The notes under the pieces: generated by a model
The model's database searches: none
What the model was told of the DNA's origin: nothing
The model's input: only the letters and a program-made list of their open reading frames with translations
Source of the DNA: Egaibacter danicus
GTDB taxonomy: Bacteria; Pseudomonadota; Gammaproteobacteria; Burkholderiales; Burkholderiaceae_C
DNA length: 64,000 nucleotides
Assembly: GCA_016707075.1 (NCBI GenBank)
Contig: JADJII010000003.1
Coordinates: 186,001-250,000 of the forward strand
Direction of reading: 5' to 3'
Shown: one piece after another, positions 15,705-23,972 of the stretch
How the letters are laid out: each line of letters opens with the position of its first letter
Numbering within the stretch: position 1 is the first letter of the stretch
Program-made: the position numbers and the translations under genes

Positions 15705-18068
15705 CTACTCGCGCGTCTTGAGGACGCCCACCAGATCCAGCGTATCCACCCGGCGTCGCACAATCAGCCCGCTGACCAGTCCGGCCACCACCACACAAAG
15801 CACTGCGTAGGCATACGTGGCGGGCGCAATCACCATGGGGAAAAAAAACTCATCGGTCTTGATCAGGCTGACGATGGTCGTGGCCAGCCCATACCCCAGC
15901 AGCATGCCCAGCGGAATGGCCAGTGCAATTTCAATGGCTAGTTCACCCAGCAAAAAGGCGGAAACCTCCGTGCGGGTGAACCCGAGCACGCGCAGGCTGG
16001 CCAGTTCCCAGGCCCGCTCCGCCAGGGCAATGCGCGCGTTGTTATAGACCACGCCGGTCGCAATGATGGTGGCAAACACAGAAAGGATGCCACTGAACAC
16101 CAGCACATTGCGCGCCGTCACTTCGTCAATGTTGCTTTTCATGATGGACTTGCTCACTGCCGCCGCCACACGGGGCAGCTCCTTCAGGCGTGCCAGCAGT
16201 TCGGGCTCATGTCCCCGGTCCACCGCCACGGTCACCTGGTTGATGATGTCACCTTCACGCAGCAGCTGGTTCAGGGAGCGCCGCTCCATATAAGCGCTCA
16301 TGCCCATCAGCTCTGTCACGACGCCGGCCACCGGTAGTTCCAGCACCTCGCGGCTGCCTTCCAGCAGTTCAACGCGCACCATCTGACCCGGCTGGATCTG
16401 CAGGCGCTGCGCCAACCGGTCCGTGAGAAGCAGACTGCCTTCTTTCGGCGTGAAAACCTGATGATCAACATCCACGATGCGATGCAGGTCCGGCTGGGCC
16501 ACCTTGCCCTGAATGGCGCCGCGCCAGCTGTGATTGGCGTTGACCAGACGCACCGCGACACTGCGCACCCCTTCCACTGCCTTCACATGCGGCAGCCGGG
16601 CAACATCATGCTCGATGCGAGCGGGCGTCGCCTCGATGAAGGCGATGGTCACATCACCGCGCAAAATCCGGTTGAACTGCGTATCCATCAGCACCACGAT
16701 GGCATCGCGCCAGAACGCTCCGGTGATCACAATTGCCATTGCTACCGCAATGCCAAAAATCGTCAGCCCGGTACGCAGGGGTCGCCGTTCCATGGTGCGC
16801 AAAATCATGCGCAGCGCAGGAGAAAACCAGTGCCGCAACCCCAGCCTTTCAATCAGCATGGGTTTGTAAACGCCGGGCGAGGGTGGTCGCATGGCCTCCG
16901 CAGGGGCCATGCTCACCGTGGCATTGATGGCATGAAAGGTAGCCACTACTGCAGCAGAGGTCGCCACACCAATGGCTGCCAGAATCAGCTCGGGACGTAC
17001 CCGGTAGCGCAGCTCGGGGAATCTGAAGACATCTGCGTAGATGCCCACAAACCAGTGCCCCAGCAGCGCCCCCACGCCCAGCCCCAAAACAGCGCCAATC
17101 ACCACAATCACCAGCACCAGCTTCAGGTAGTGCAAACGAATCGCGCGGTTTTCATAGCCCAGCGCCTTCAGTGCGGCAATCTGCTCGCGCTGGGTGGCGA
17201 TCATGCGGCTGAGCACCACATTGAGCAAAAAACCGGCTACTGCCAGAAAAATGCTGGGCAGCACCGTGCCCAGCACACGCTGCTCCTTGATCTCGGAGTT
17301 GAGAATCATGTGCGACATCTGCTCGTCGCGTCCATGGGCCTTGTCGCCACCATACGGCGCCAGCAACCGGTTCAGGCCGTCAATTACCGCGCCCTCGCTG
17401 GCTTGCGGTGCCAGCCGCACAGAAACCGAATTGAATGCGCCCTCCATGTTGTAGGCCGCGGCCAGCGCCCGCCGGTCCATCCAGAACACGCCAAAGCCGC
17501 GCTGGTCCGGAGAACCAAACATGCCGGCAAAGATGTATTCGGGCGATAGCCCGATACCCACAATCATCAGGGCTTCACGCTTGCCGTTGATCAGGGCATG
17601 AATGCTGTCACCGGGTTTGAGCTGGCGCGCGACCGCAAAGCCTTCGGAAACAATCGCCTCGATGGCGCCGTTGTGCTGGGGCTCAATCATGCGGCCCGAG
17701 CGCACAAACACCCTGTTCAGCCGCTGGGGCGTGTGCAGGTCCAGCCCGATCAGGCGGCCTATCACCGGGTCAGGAACATGGGGCAGGTCAACCGGCACGA
17801 TGTGCGTGAGCGACGTTTCCACGTGTGCTGCACCGGGAATTTGCCCCAGTTGCCTTTCCAGCGAAAGAGGCGCGCGTTTCAAGGTGGCAAATACGTCGGC
17901 AAATCGCGAGTCGGCGTAATACAGGTCACGTGACCACGACAAGGCATCGTAGGCACTGAATGTGGTGATGAAGCCGGCCACGCCACTGGCCACCACCAGC
18001 GAGATGGTCAGCACCTGGCTCCACATCAGGCGCAGGTCGCGCAGCAGCTTGCGATCCAGCGCTTTCAT
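15705..18068 (-). CDS. FtsX-type ABC transporter permease with two FtsX domains
   Basis: The 787-residue protein begins MKALDRKLLRDLRLMWSQVL, has one N-terminal helix, a large periplasmic domain, three helices near the middle (FLAVAGFLLNVVLSRMIATQREQIAALKALGY), a second periplasmic domain and a second helix set (TGVVYNNARIALAERAWELASLRVLGF). The repeated EQIAALKALGY / ERAWELASLRVLGF coupling motifs mark two FtsX modules in one chain, so one polypeptide may supply the whole membrane part. The start at 18068 is 10 bp after the ATPase stop. Substrate is unknown; family members move lipids or small molecules. Confidence 0.85.
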   Translation of the reverse strand: MKALDRKLLRDLRLMWSQVLTISLVVASGVAGFITTFSAYDALSWSRDLYYADSRFADVFATLKRAPLSLERQLGQIPGAAHVETSLTHIVPVDLPHVPDPVIGRLIGLDLHTPQRLNRVFVRSGRMIEPQHNGAIEAIVSEGFAVARQLKPGDSIHALINGKREALMIVGIGLSPEYIFAGMFGSPDQRGFGVFWMDRRALAAAYNMEGAFNSVSVRLAPQASEGAVIDGLNRLLAPYGGDKAHGRDEQMSHMILNSEIKEQRVLGTVLPSIFLAVAGFLLNVVLSRMIATQREQIAALKALGYENRAIRLHYLKLVLVIVVIGAVLGLGVGALLGHWFVGIYADVFRFPELRYRVRPELILAAIGVATSAAVVATFHAINATVSMAPAEAMRPPSPGVYKPMLIERLGLRHWFSPALRMILRTMERRPLRTGLTIFGIAVAMAIVITGAFWRDAIVVLMDTQFNRILRGDVTIAFIEATPARIEHDVARLPHVKAVEGVRSVAVRLVNANHSWRGAIQGKVAQPDLHRIVDVDHQVFTPKEGSLLLTDRLAQRLQIQPGQMVRVELLEGSREVLELPVAGVVTELMGMSAYMERRSLNQLLREGDIINQVTVAVDRGHEPELLARLKELPRVAAAVSKSIMKSNIDEVTARNVLVFSGILSVFATIIATGVVYNNARIALAERAWELASLRVLGFTRTEVSAFLLGELAIEIALAIPLGMLLGYGLATTIVSLIKTDEFFFPMVIAPATYAYAVLCVVVAGLVSGLIVRRRVDTLDLVGVLKTRE

Positions 18069-18078
18069 GGCGCTGCCC

Positions 18079-18849
<771 letters not shown>

Positions 18850-18953
18850 TTTTTCACTATCTCACGGCTGGCGGCCCTTTGGGTTGATTCGTGTCAAGCT
18901 TATGGTTGCCGGGGGTAGCCAGGGTCATTCTGCCGGGCTGGGATAATCCGGAC

Positions 18954-20000
18954 ATGCCCCCAGCCCAGCCACTTTCCACGCAAGCGTCCAGGTCAGTTCC
19001 CGCCGAACGCTGGAGACTGTCCGTCGCCCCGATGATGGACTGGACGGACCGGCATTGCCGCTATTTCCACCGCCTGCTGAGCAAAAACGCCCTGCTTTAC
19101 ACCGAAATGGTGACCACCGGCGCGCTGATTCACGGCGACGTGCCACGCCACCTGCAGTTCAACGCGCAGGAGCATCCGGTGGCGCTGCAGCTGGGCGGCA
19201 GCGAGCCGGCCGACCTGGCTCACTGCGCCAGACTGGGCGAGCAGTGGGGTTATGACGAGATCAACCTGAACTGCGGCTGCCCGTCCGAGCGCGTGCAGCG
19301 CGGCGCGTTTGGCGCCTGCCTGATGGCCGAGCCGCAACTGGTGGCCGACTGCGTGAAAGCCATGGTGGACGTGGTGCAGGTGCCGGTGACCGTGAAACAC
19401 CGCATCGGCATCGACAAAACTGAAAGCTACGGCTTTGTGCGCGACTTTGTGGGCACCGTCAGCGAGGCGGGCTGCAACGTGTTCATCGTGCACGCGCGCA
19501 ACGCCTGGCTGAAAGGCCTGAGCCCGAAAGAAAACCGCGAAGTACCGCCGCTGCGCTACGAGCTGGTGCACCGGCTGAAAGCCGAGTTTCCCCACCTCAC
19601 CATCTGCGTGAACGGCGGCATCACCACCAGTGACCAGGTGGCAGCACAGCTACAACAACTGGACGGCGTGATGATCGGCCGTGAGGCCTATCACAACCCC
19701 TGGTGGCTGAGCGAGTGGGACGCCGCGTTTTTTAATGCCGAGCCCCCACCCGTTCGTGCTGAGCCTGTCGAAGCGCTCACCCGCGAGCAGGTGGAAGAGC
19801 AGATGTGCGACTACATGGCGGCTGAGGCTGCCGCACACGGCACGCCGTGGAGCGCCATCGCCCGCCACATGCTGGGCCTGCGCCACGGCCTGCCTAGTGC
19901 ACGCAAGTGGCGCCAGGTGTGGAGCGACCACCGCCTGAAAACCCTGCACCCGCGCGACGTGATGGCGCTGGCACACGAGGCGGTGCGCGAAGCCGCCTGA
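18954..20000 (+). CDS. dusA: tRNA-dihydrouridine(20/20a) synthase DusA
   Basis: The 348-residue flavoprotein reduces uridines in the tRNA D-loop. Motifs include APMMDWTDRHCRYFHRLLS (FMN-binding start), EINLNCGCPSERVQRGAFGACLM with the catalytic cysteine, TVKHRIGID, and FIVHARNAWLKGLSPKENREVPPL. These are DusA rather than DusB/C features. The start at 18954 gives the usual short N-terminal lead. Near residues 264-276 there is an insertion, PPPVRAEPVEALT, that comes from a short dispersed repeat and is not part of the family core. Confidence 0.93.
   Translation: MPPAQPLSTQASRSVPAERWRLSVAPMMDWTDRHCRYFHRLLSKNALLYTEMVTTGALIHGDVPRHLQFNAQEHPVALQLGGSEPADLAHCARLGEQWGYDEINLNCGCPSERVQRGAFGACLMAEPQLVADCVKAMVDVVQVPVTVKHRIGIDKTESYGFVRDFVGTVSEAGCNVFIVHARNAWLKGLSPKENREVPPLRYELVHRLKAEFPHLTICVNGGITTSDQVAAQLQQLDGVMIGREAYHNPWWLSEWDAAFFNAEPPPVRAEPVEALTREQVEEQMCDYMAAEAAAHGTPWSAIARHMLGLRHGLPSARKWRQVWSDHRLKTLHPRDVMALAHEAVREAA
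19749..19776 (+). repeat. Short dispersed repeat inserted in frame in dusA
   Basis: The stretch CGTTCGTGCTGAGCCTGTCG plus AAGC and its flanks is the core of a repeat that I recognise from many proteobacterial genomes, where it reads VRAEPVEA or FVLSLSKG depending on frame. Here it is in frame in dusA and adds about ten residues near the C-terminal helical domain. Recognition is from memory, not a search. Confidence 0.65.
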
Positions 20001-20149
20001 AACATCGCCACAGTCTGGCCTGCCCGCGGGCAGTGAAACAGGCACTTGTCCTACGGGCAACCCCGGCGTCTTTTGGTCTAATAGGCAACAGCCTCCAACC
20101 TGGTTCCGCCGGACCCAGAAGACGGGTGGCTTGACCCGAAGAGGACGAT

Positions 20150-20371
20150 ATGAACTCAATCAAAATGATCGCCGTGGCGCTGATAGTTGCTGGCGTGCTG
20201 GCGCTGGCCTACGGCGGATTCAGCTACACCAAAGACACCACCGCCGTGAAGCTGGGGTCGCTGGAACTGTCCGTCAAGGAAAACAAGTCCGTGAACATCC
20301 CGGTGTGGGCAGGCGTTGCCGCGGTGGTGGCGGGCGGGCTGCTGCTGTTGATGGGTGGCCGGAAGTCCTGA
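20150..20371 (+). CDS. Small two-helix membrane protein, DUF3185-like
   Basis: The 73-residue protein has a membrane helix at about residues 5-22, a polar middle (DTTAVKLGSLELSVKENKSVNIP) and a second helix at about 49-68 ending in GGRKS. The layout and wording resemble a family of small membrane proteins annotated DUF3185. An AGAGGA site precedes the ATG at 20150; an alternative overlapping frame starting at 20131 has no protein-like content. Function is unknown. The first copy of the 65-bp repeat begins 10 bp after its stop. Confidence 0.7.
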   Translation: MNSIKMIAVALIVAGVLALAYGGFSYTKDTTAVKLGSLELSVKENKSVNIPVWAGVAAVVAGGLLLLMGGRKS

Positions 20372-20380
20372 ATTTGGCTG

Positions 20381-20447
20381 TTTTTGAGTGCCAAATTGGC
20401 CTCTAGCCCCCGTCAGATATGCGTGAGTAGCTATTAAATATATAGCA
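20381..20447 (+). repeat. 65-bp dispersed repeat, copy A
   Basis: This copy starts TTTTTGAGTGCCAAATTGGC and ends in the hairpin GCTAT-TAAATAT-ATAGC. It lies 10 bp after the stop of the DUF3185-like gene. It also cuts off the 3' end of the integrase remnant that follows on the other strand. Copies B, C and D share the same order of blocks. Confidence 0.85.
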
Positions 20448-20448
20448 A

Positions 20449-20681
20449 ATAACCCTGACTGAGTGCGACCAGCACGTGCCGATACAGAAACAGGTCACCT
20501 CAGCGCCACCCATGTCGCGCGGGTGCTGCATCTGGCCATGACGACCATGCCAGCGCACGTAAAAGCGAATCCAGTAGAGGTAAGCCTGCTCGGTTTTGAG
20601 GCTATAGTGTTTGTAACGAAGTACCTCGCGCACCTGTTCCAGCAGGCGCCTGGATTGGGGAAGATAGACGACGGGGTTCAT
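20449..20681 (-). pseudogene. intI: Integron integrase gene intI, broken remnant
   Basis: Translated from 20681, the first 65 or so residues are integron integrase: LLEQVREVLRYKHYSLKTEQ and AYLYWIRFYVRWHGRH followed by QHPRDMGGAEV match the N-terminal SAM-like domain of IntI. After AEV the frame is lost, but in another frame the next bases (20470-20493) read LFLYRHVL, which is the later IntI motif LLFLYRxVL. So about 20 codons were deleted with a frameshift. The rest of the gene, with the catalytic Arg-His-Arg-Tyr residues, is missing and repeat copy A lies at the break. The gene points away from the cassettes, as in working integrons. It cannot encode an active recombinase. Confidence 0.85.
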
Positions 20682-20842
20682 AGAATCAAAACCATGTATA
20701 AAATAACAGTATTCATGTCGGTGAACAAGTTGTCAAGCGGCTTGCAGCTGATTTATCGTGATGTTGTGGCCATGGCTTTGCAGCTTATCCCGTCGGATAA
20801 GCTGGTATCCCAGAATATCCGCCGATCTACATCACGTTGGAC
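20682..20842 (+). other. Probable attI region and first cassette junction
   Basis: The 155 bp between the integrase start and the first cassette gene end in GTTGGAC (20836-20842), which fits the integron core site GTTRRRY with the cut after G. The cassette gene starts 4 bp later. This is where the attI site lies in integrons. The accessory integrase-binding repeats cannot be identified by eye. Confidence 0.65.
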
Positions 20843-20845
20843 CCC

Positions 20846-21647
20846 ATGAAATCAGCTACTGGAACATTCATCGAGTACTGGGGCCACTTTCGCGATGATG
20901 CGCCCTCACTGGTACATCCCGACGATGCCGCGCTTGCACGCCAAGGGGATTTTGAGCTTGGCCTACTGCCGCTTCCTATCAACGGCAACCTGGCAGAGGC
21001 AGAGGTCGTCATTCTCATGCTAAATCCCGGCCTCGACGCAGAGGATTACGAATGGGAAAGAAATGCAAGCTTTCGAGCCAGCCTCATCCGCAATCTGAAA
21101 CAAAATCACGGCCCGGCTGATTACCCGCTGCTGTATTTGGACCCCGCGTTCACCCAACATCCTGGCGCCGGGTATTGGAGTCGGGCACGCATTCCAAAAC
21201 GCCCAAAGCGAGAACAACAGAAACTACGAGCAGTCGTTGAAGGGCTCGTAAAACGGGACGGCGTATCCATCGAAGCAGCACAGGCCCACGTAGCTCGAAA
21301 GATCGCAATCGTTCAGCTTTGCCCTTACCACTCAACGAACATGCATCGTAGAGACCTACTGAAGAAACTCCCAAGCTGCGGTCGCGCACGTGCGCTCGTG
21401 CACGCGTTGGTCTCCTCCGAAGAGAAACTCGTTGTCGCAACACGCTCCGTAAGCGAATGGGGCTTTGCGGGCCCCGTAACCTCTAAGAACCTCGTTGTCT
21501 ACCCAAGCTCTCTTGGCATATCCGCATCACTCAGTCTTTCAAGCGCCGGCGGTGTTGCAATTCTGCAGCGCCTATCCCGAGTCCCGCATGGGTTCCAACA
21601 AGTGGTTCCAGGCGATGGTCCTCGCGCTGCGCTCGGCCCGCGCCTGA
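20846..21647 (+). CDS. Integron cassette 1 gene: uracil-DNA-glycosylase-like hypothetical protein, probably frameshifted
   Basis: The protein starts MKSATGTFIEYWGHFRDDAP. VVILMLNPGLDAEDYEWE and IVQLCPYHSTN resemble proteins of the uracil-DNA-glycosylase-like fold, but I cannot name a family with certainty. As written, the frame reads through the attC site and stops only at 21856, inside the next cassette on a non-coding frame. A one-base shift near 21555-21566 would instead give SAYPESRMGSNKWFQAMVLA and a stop at 21645-21647, inside the attC arm, which is where cassette genes normally end. I therefore place the native end at 21647 and treat the gene as carrying a small indel. Bases 20846-21563 are in one intact frame. 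Confidence 0.6.
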
Positions 21648-21662
21648 ACCACGGCGTTAGGC
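21593..21662 (+). other. attC recombination site of cassette 1
   Basis: The site runs from TTCCAAC (R'') to GTTAGGC (R', 21656-21662). Its inner arms, GTGGTTCCAGGC (21602-21613) and GCCTGAACCAC (21642-21652), are complementary except for one extra C in the left arm, an extrahelical base as required for attC strand choice. R'' TTCCAAC is complementary at six of seven positions to GTTGGAC at the start of cassette 1, as expected because an attC is built from the ends of its own cassette. Confidence 0.85.
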
Positions 21663-21665
21663 GTC

Positions 21666-22133
21666 ATGAACGCACCTACCCTCGGCTACGAAGACGACTC
21701 CACGCTGTCGAAGCGCGAGATTGCACAGATGCAGCTCGTCGAAGCAATCAGCTTGTTCTTGCAGGGCAAGTACGTCTGTGCCGTCACCCTAGCTGGCGCG
21801 GCAGAAGCCGTTATGTCGGGGCTACTCGATGCAGAAGGGAAACTCTCCGCCGTTGAGGAGTCAACAACAAGAGTCTCGTCTCTCCTGGCGGCCATCGGAT
21901 TGAAGTCACTGCGCCCGAAGAAGGACACAGAACATTACAACGAGTGGAACAAGGCCCGGAACGCGCTGAAGCACTTCGATCACAAGAAGGATTCAGATAC
22001 TGTGACTCTGAATCAGTTTGACGAAGCGTACTGGATGATCGAGCGCGCGTTGCACAATGCAGACCTTCTCGCAGTAGACATCGCCAACCGCGACGCATAT
22101 CGAAACTGGGTCATCGTAAACATCAACATGTAG
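21666..22133 (+). CDS. Integron cassette 2 gene: HEPN-domain-like protein
   Basis: The 155-residue protein starts 4 bp after the GTTAGGC core site, a usual spacing for cassette genes. It is all-helical in appearance, and NKARNALKHFDHKK contains R98-x4-H103, the R-x(4-6)-H motif of HEPN domains, many of which are RNases in toxin-antitoxin and defence systems. AEAVMSGLLDAE and FDEAYWMIERAL fit the flanking helices. No partner antitoxin is beside it. If the motif is active it would act on RNA; this is inference. HEPN-like proteins are common integron cassette cargo. Confidence 0.75.
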   Translation: MNAPTLGYEDDSTLSKREIAQMQLVEAISLFLQGKYVCAVTLAGAAEAVMSGLLDAEGKLSAVEESTTRVSSLLAAIGLKSLRPKKDTEHYNEWNKARNALKHFDHKKDSDTVTLNQFDEAYWMIERALHNADLLAVDIANRDAYRNWVIVNINM

Positions 22134-22162
22134 CCCCTTGGCTATGTGCGAACCAACATGAC

Positions 22163-22180
22163 GCCTAACCCCTCGTATAT
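22163..22180 (+). other. Start of a second attC site, truncated
   Basis: GCCTAACCCCTCG is a typical attC left end. GCCTAAC is the exact complement of GTTAGGC at the start of cassette 2, so it is the R'' box of that cassette. No matching right arm or GTTRRRY follows before repeat copy B at 22287, so the site looks cut. Confidence 0.65.
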
Positions 22181-22286
22181 GGACTCCCCCCCAAAGCGCA
22201 AGAAACTGACCGATAGATTGGCTGTCAGGATGCTTGAGGCCGAAGTGATCGGGCTGGAAAATTTCCCTCGGGGCCAAAAAACTACT

Positions 22287-22354
22287 CTTTTTAGGTGCCA
22301 AATCAGCCTTCAGCCCTCGTCGGCTATGCGTGAGCAGCTACTAAATTAGTAGCA
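22287..22354 (+). repeat. 65-bp dispersed repeat, copy B
   Basis: This copy starts TTTTTAGGTGCCAAATCAGC and ends in GCTACT-AAATT-AGTAGC. It lies about 50 bp beyond the stop of the convergent VOC gene and ends the recognisable integron. Confidence 0.8.
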
Positions 22355-22401
22355 TTCAAGATGACGGGTATCCCGTGCCGCGTCGGCAAAGCCGTTCTTT
22401 T

Positions 22402-22785
22402 TTACTGCACCAGATCCTCGTGCAGGCACAGGTAGTTGCCTTCCGTATCCTTGAACCAGGCCGCCTTCTCGGCACCTAGAACGCAAACGTGATTCACCGT
22501 CTTGAAATCCGGAAAGTCATAGTTCTCGAATGTCACACCCGCCTTCTTCAGTTCCGCGATGCTGGCGGTTATATCCGGCACCTGAAAGCTGATCGCCGTA
22601 TGCTCGGCTTTTGTGCCTTCCGGCTTGGGGAAAAGTGCGAGTGTGCTACCGCCCACTTGATAGATAAACTTGCCGTCAGGCCGCAAGCCACTGGGCTTCA
22701 ACCCGAGGCTTCGTTCGTAAAACGCTCTGGCCCGGTCCATGTCGATCACGGGGAGCATGGTTGTCACGGAGGCATTGGCTAGCAT
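22402..22785 (-). CDS. VOC-family protein (glyoxalase/bleomycin resistance fold)
   Basis: The 127-residue protein shows the paired beta-alpha-beta-beta-beta modules of the vicinal oxygen chelate fold: MLPVIDMDRARAFYERSLGLKPS opens the first and AISFQVPDITASIAELKKAGVTF the second, closing with AAWFKDTEGNYLCLHED. The C-terminal FKDTEGN and Glu fit a metal-binding member. The start at 22785 follows AAAGGA; the longer in-frame extension is rejected. Reaction and substrate are not determined. It is transcribed on its own, opposite to its neighbours. Confidence 0.8.
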   Translation of the reverse strand: MLANASVTTMLPVIDMDRARAFYERSLGLKPSGLRPDGKFIYQVGGSTLALFPKPEGTKAEHTAISFQVPDITASIAELKKAGVTFENYDFPDFKTVNHVCVLGAEKAAWFKDTEGNYLCLHEDLVQ

Positions 22786-22940
22786 ATGCAATCCTTTCGC
22801 TCTGTCTATTGGCACGCGTACCCGAGGTGCCGCATCCCCGCTCTGGGGCGAACATTTAGTATAGGCACCCAGGCGGGCAAATTCCAGCACGCTGTGCAGG
22901 GCAGTTAGCTCACATCTCATACCTCAGGAGACAGAACACC

Positions 22941-23240
22941 ATGATTCGCCACACCGTTGCCTTCAAACTCAGGCACCCGCCCGGCTCAGCGCCCGAGAGT
23001 GCCTTTCTGGCGGCGGCTCGCATACTATCCGCCATCCCGACGGTGCGCCAGTTCGAGTGTCTTCGGCAGGTGGGGAAAAAGACCGCCTTCACCTTCGGAT
23101 TTTCGATGGAATTTGCTTCGCAGCCAGACTACGATGCCTATAACGTTCACCCCGACCACGTGCATTTTGTGGAAACGCGCTGGAAGCCGGAGGTGCTGGA
23201 TTTCATTGAGCTGGACTACATCGCATATGAGCCGACCTGA
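22941..23240 (+). CDS. Dabb (stress-responsive alpha/beta barrel) domain protein
   Basis: The 99-residue protein MIRHTVAFKLRH and onward, with FTFGFSMEFASQPDYDAYNVHPDHVHFVET, is a single Dabb domain. The pattern of an N-terminal IRHxVxFK strand and YxxHPxHxxFV near the end is the family signature. Such proteins form dimeric barrels; many have no known reaction. A CAGGAGA ribosome site precedes the ATG. It overlaps the next gene by 14 bp. Confidence 0.85.
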   Translation: MIRHTVAFKLRHPPGSAPESAFLAAARILSAIPTVRQFECLRQVGKKTAFTFGFSMEFASQPDYDAYNVHPDHVHFVETRWKPEVLDFIELDYIAYEPT

Positions 23241-23649
23241 CGCAAGCCCGGGCCAACCGGCATCCGGGCTCATCTCGCAAAGAATCGCCGATCTCGCAGA
23301 CTGGCGTGGGGAAACCCTGGGCCGCATGCGCCAGCTCATTCAGCAGGCAGACCCGGACGTCGTCGAGGAGTGGAAGTGGGTCACACCCACCAAACCCGGC
23401 ACGCCGGTGTGGTCGCACAACGGCATCATTTGCACCGGCGAGACCTACAAGGACAAGGTGAAGCTGACCTTCGCCAAGGGCGCGTCGCTGAAAGACCCGG
23501 CCAGGCTTTTCAACGCGAGTCTGGACGGCAACGCTCGCCGCGCGATCGACATCGCCGAGGGTGAAACCGTGGATGCGTCTGCCTTCAAGGCGCTCTTTCG
23601 CCAGGCGATTGCCCTCAATCAGGCTGGCAAGGCCGCCAAACCCAAATAG
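23227..23649 (+). CDS. DUF1801-family protein
   Basis: The 140-residue protein has EEWKWVTPTKPGTPVWSHNGIICTGETYKDKVKLTFAKGASLKDPARLFNASLDGNARRAIDI, the core of DUF1801 (YdhG-like, an iron-chaperone-like fold also seen in frataxin-like proteins). The ATG at 23227 overlaps the Dabb gene; a longer frame starting at 22957 is only the shadow of that gene. The tail is alanine- and lysine-rich. Function is unknown. Confidence 0.8.
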   Translation: MSRPDASPGQPASGLISQRIADLADWRGETLGRMRQLIQQADPDVVEEWKWVTPTKPGTPVWSHNGIICTGETYKDKVKLTFAKGASLKDPARLFNASLDGNARRAIDIAEGETVDASAFKALFRQAIALNQAGKAAKPK

Positions 23650-23678
23650 CCAAATAACCAAATAGGAGGAGTCCCGCC

Positions 23679-23972
23679 ATGTGCTGGAGCATCAAGACAC
23701 TGTTCAACTTCGAGCCACCCGCCACCGAGCTGGAGATACGCGACGCGTCGCTACAGTTCGTGCGCAAACTCAGTGGTTTCAACGTCCCGTCCAAAAGCAA
23801 CGCACCCGCGTTTGATCTGGCGGTGGCGCAGATAGCGGCGACGGCGCGCACGCTCATTGAGTCGCTGGTGACCACAGCCGAGCCCCGTGACCGCGAGATT
23901 GAGGCCACGCGCGCCAAAGCGCGGTCTGCCGCACGGTTTGGGAATCAATCAACAGGAGCACATGAATCATGA
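23679..23972 (+). CDS. DUF2277-family protein
   Basis: The 97-residue protein begins MCWSIKTLFNFEPPATELEI and continues with SLQFVRKLSGF and KARSAARFG, the conserved pieces of DUF2277. Most members have MCRNIKTL here, so Trp-Ser at positions 3-4 is a small deviation. An AGGAGG site precedes the ATG. The last codons overlap the LysE gene start (ATGA-type overlap), which suggests co-translation. Function is unknown. Confidence 0.8.
   Translation: MCWSIKTLFNFEPPATELEIRDASLQFVRKLSGFNVPSKSNAPAFDLAVAQIAATARTLIESLVTTAEPRDREIEATRAKARSAARFGNQSTGAHES

Noticed and set aside
22155..22349. Small plus-strand reading frame after cassette 2 (MTPNPSYMDSPPKRKKL...)
   Set aside because: Its first codons are the translation of an attC start and its end is repeat copy B. 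The middle has no recognisable family, so it is not called as a gene.
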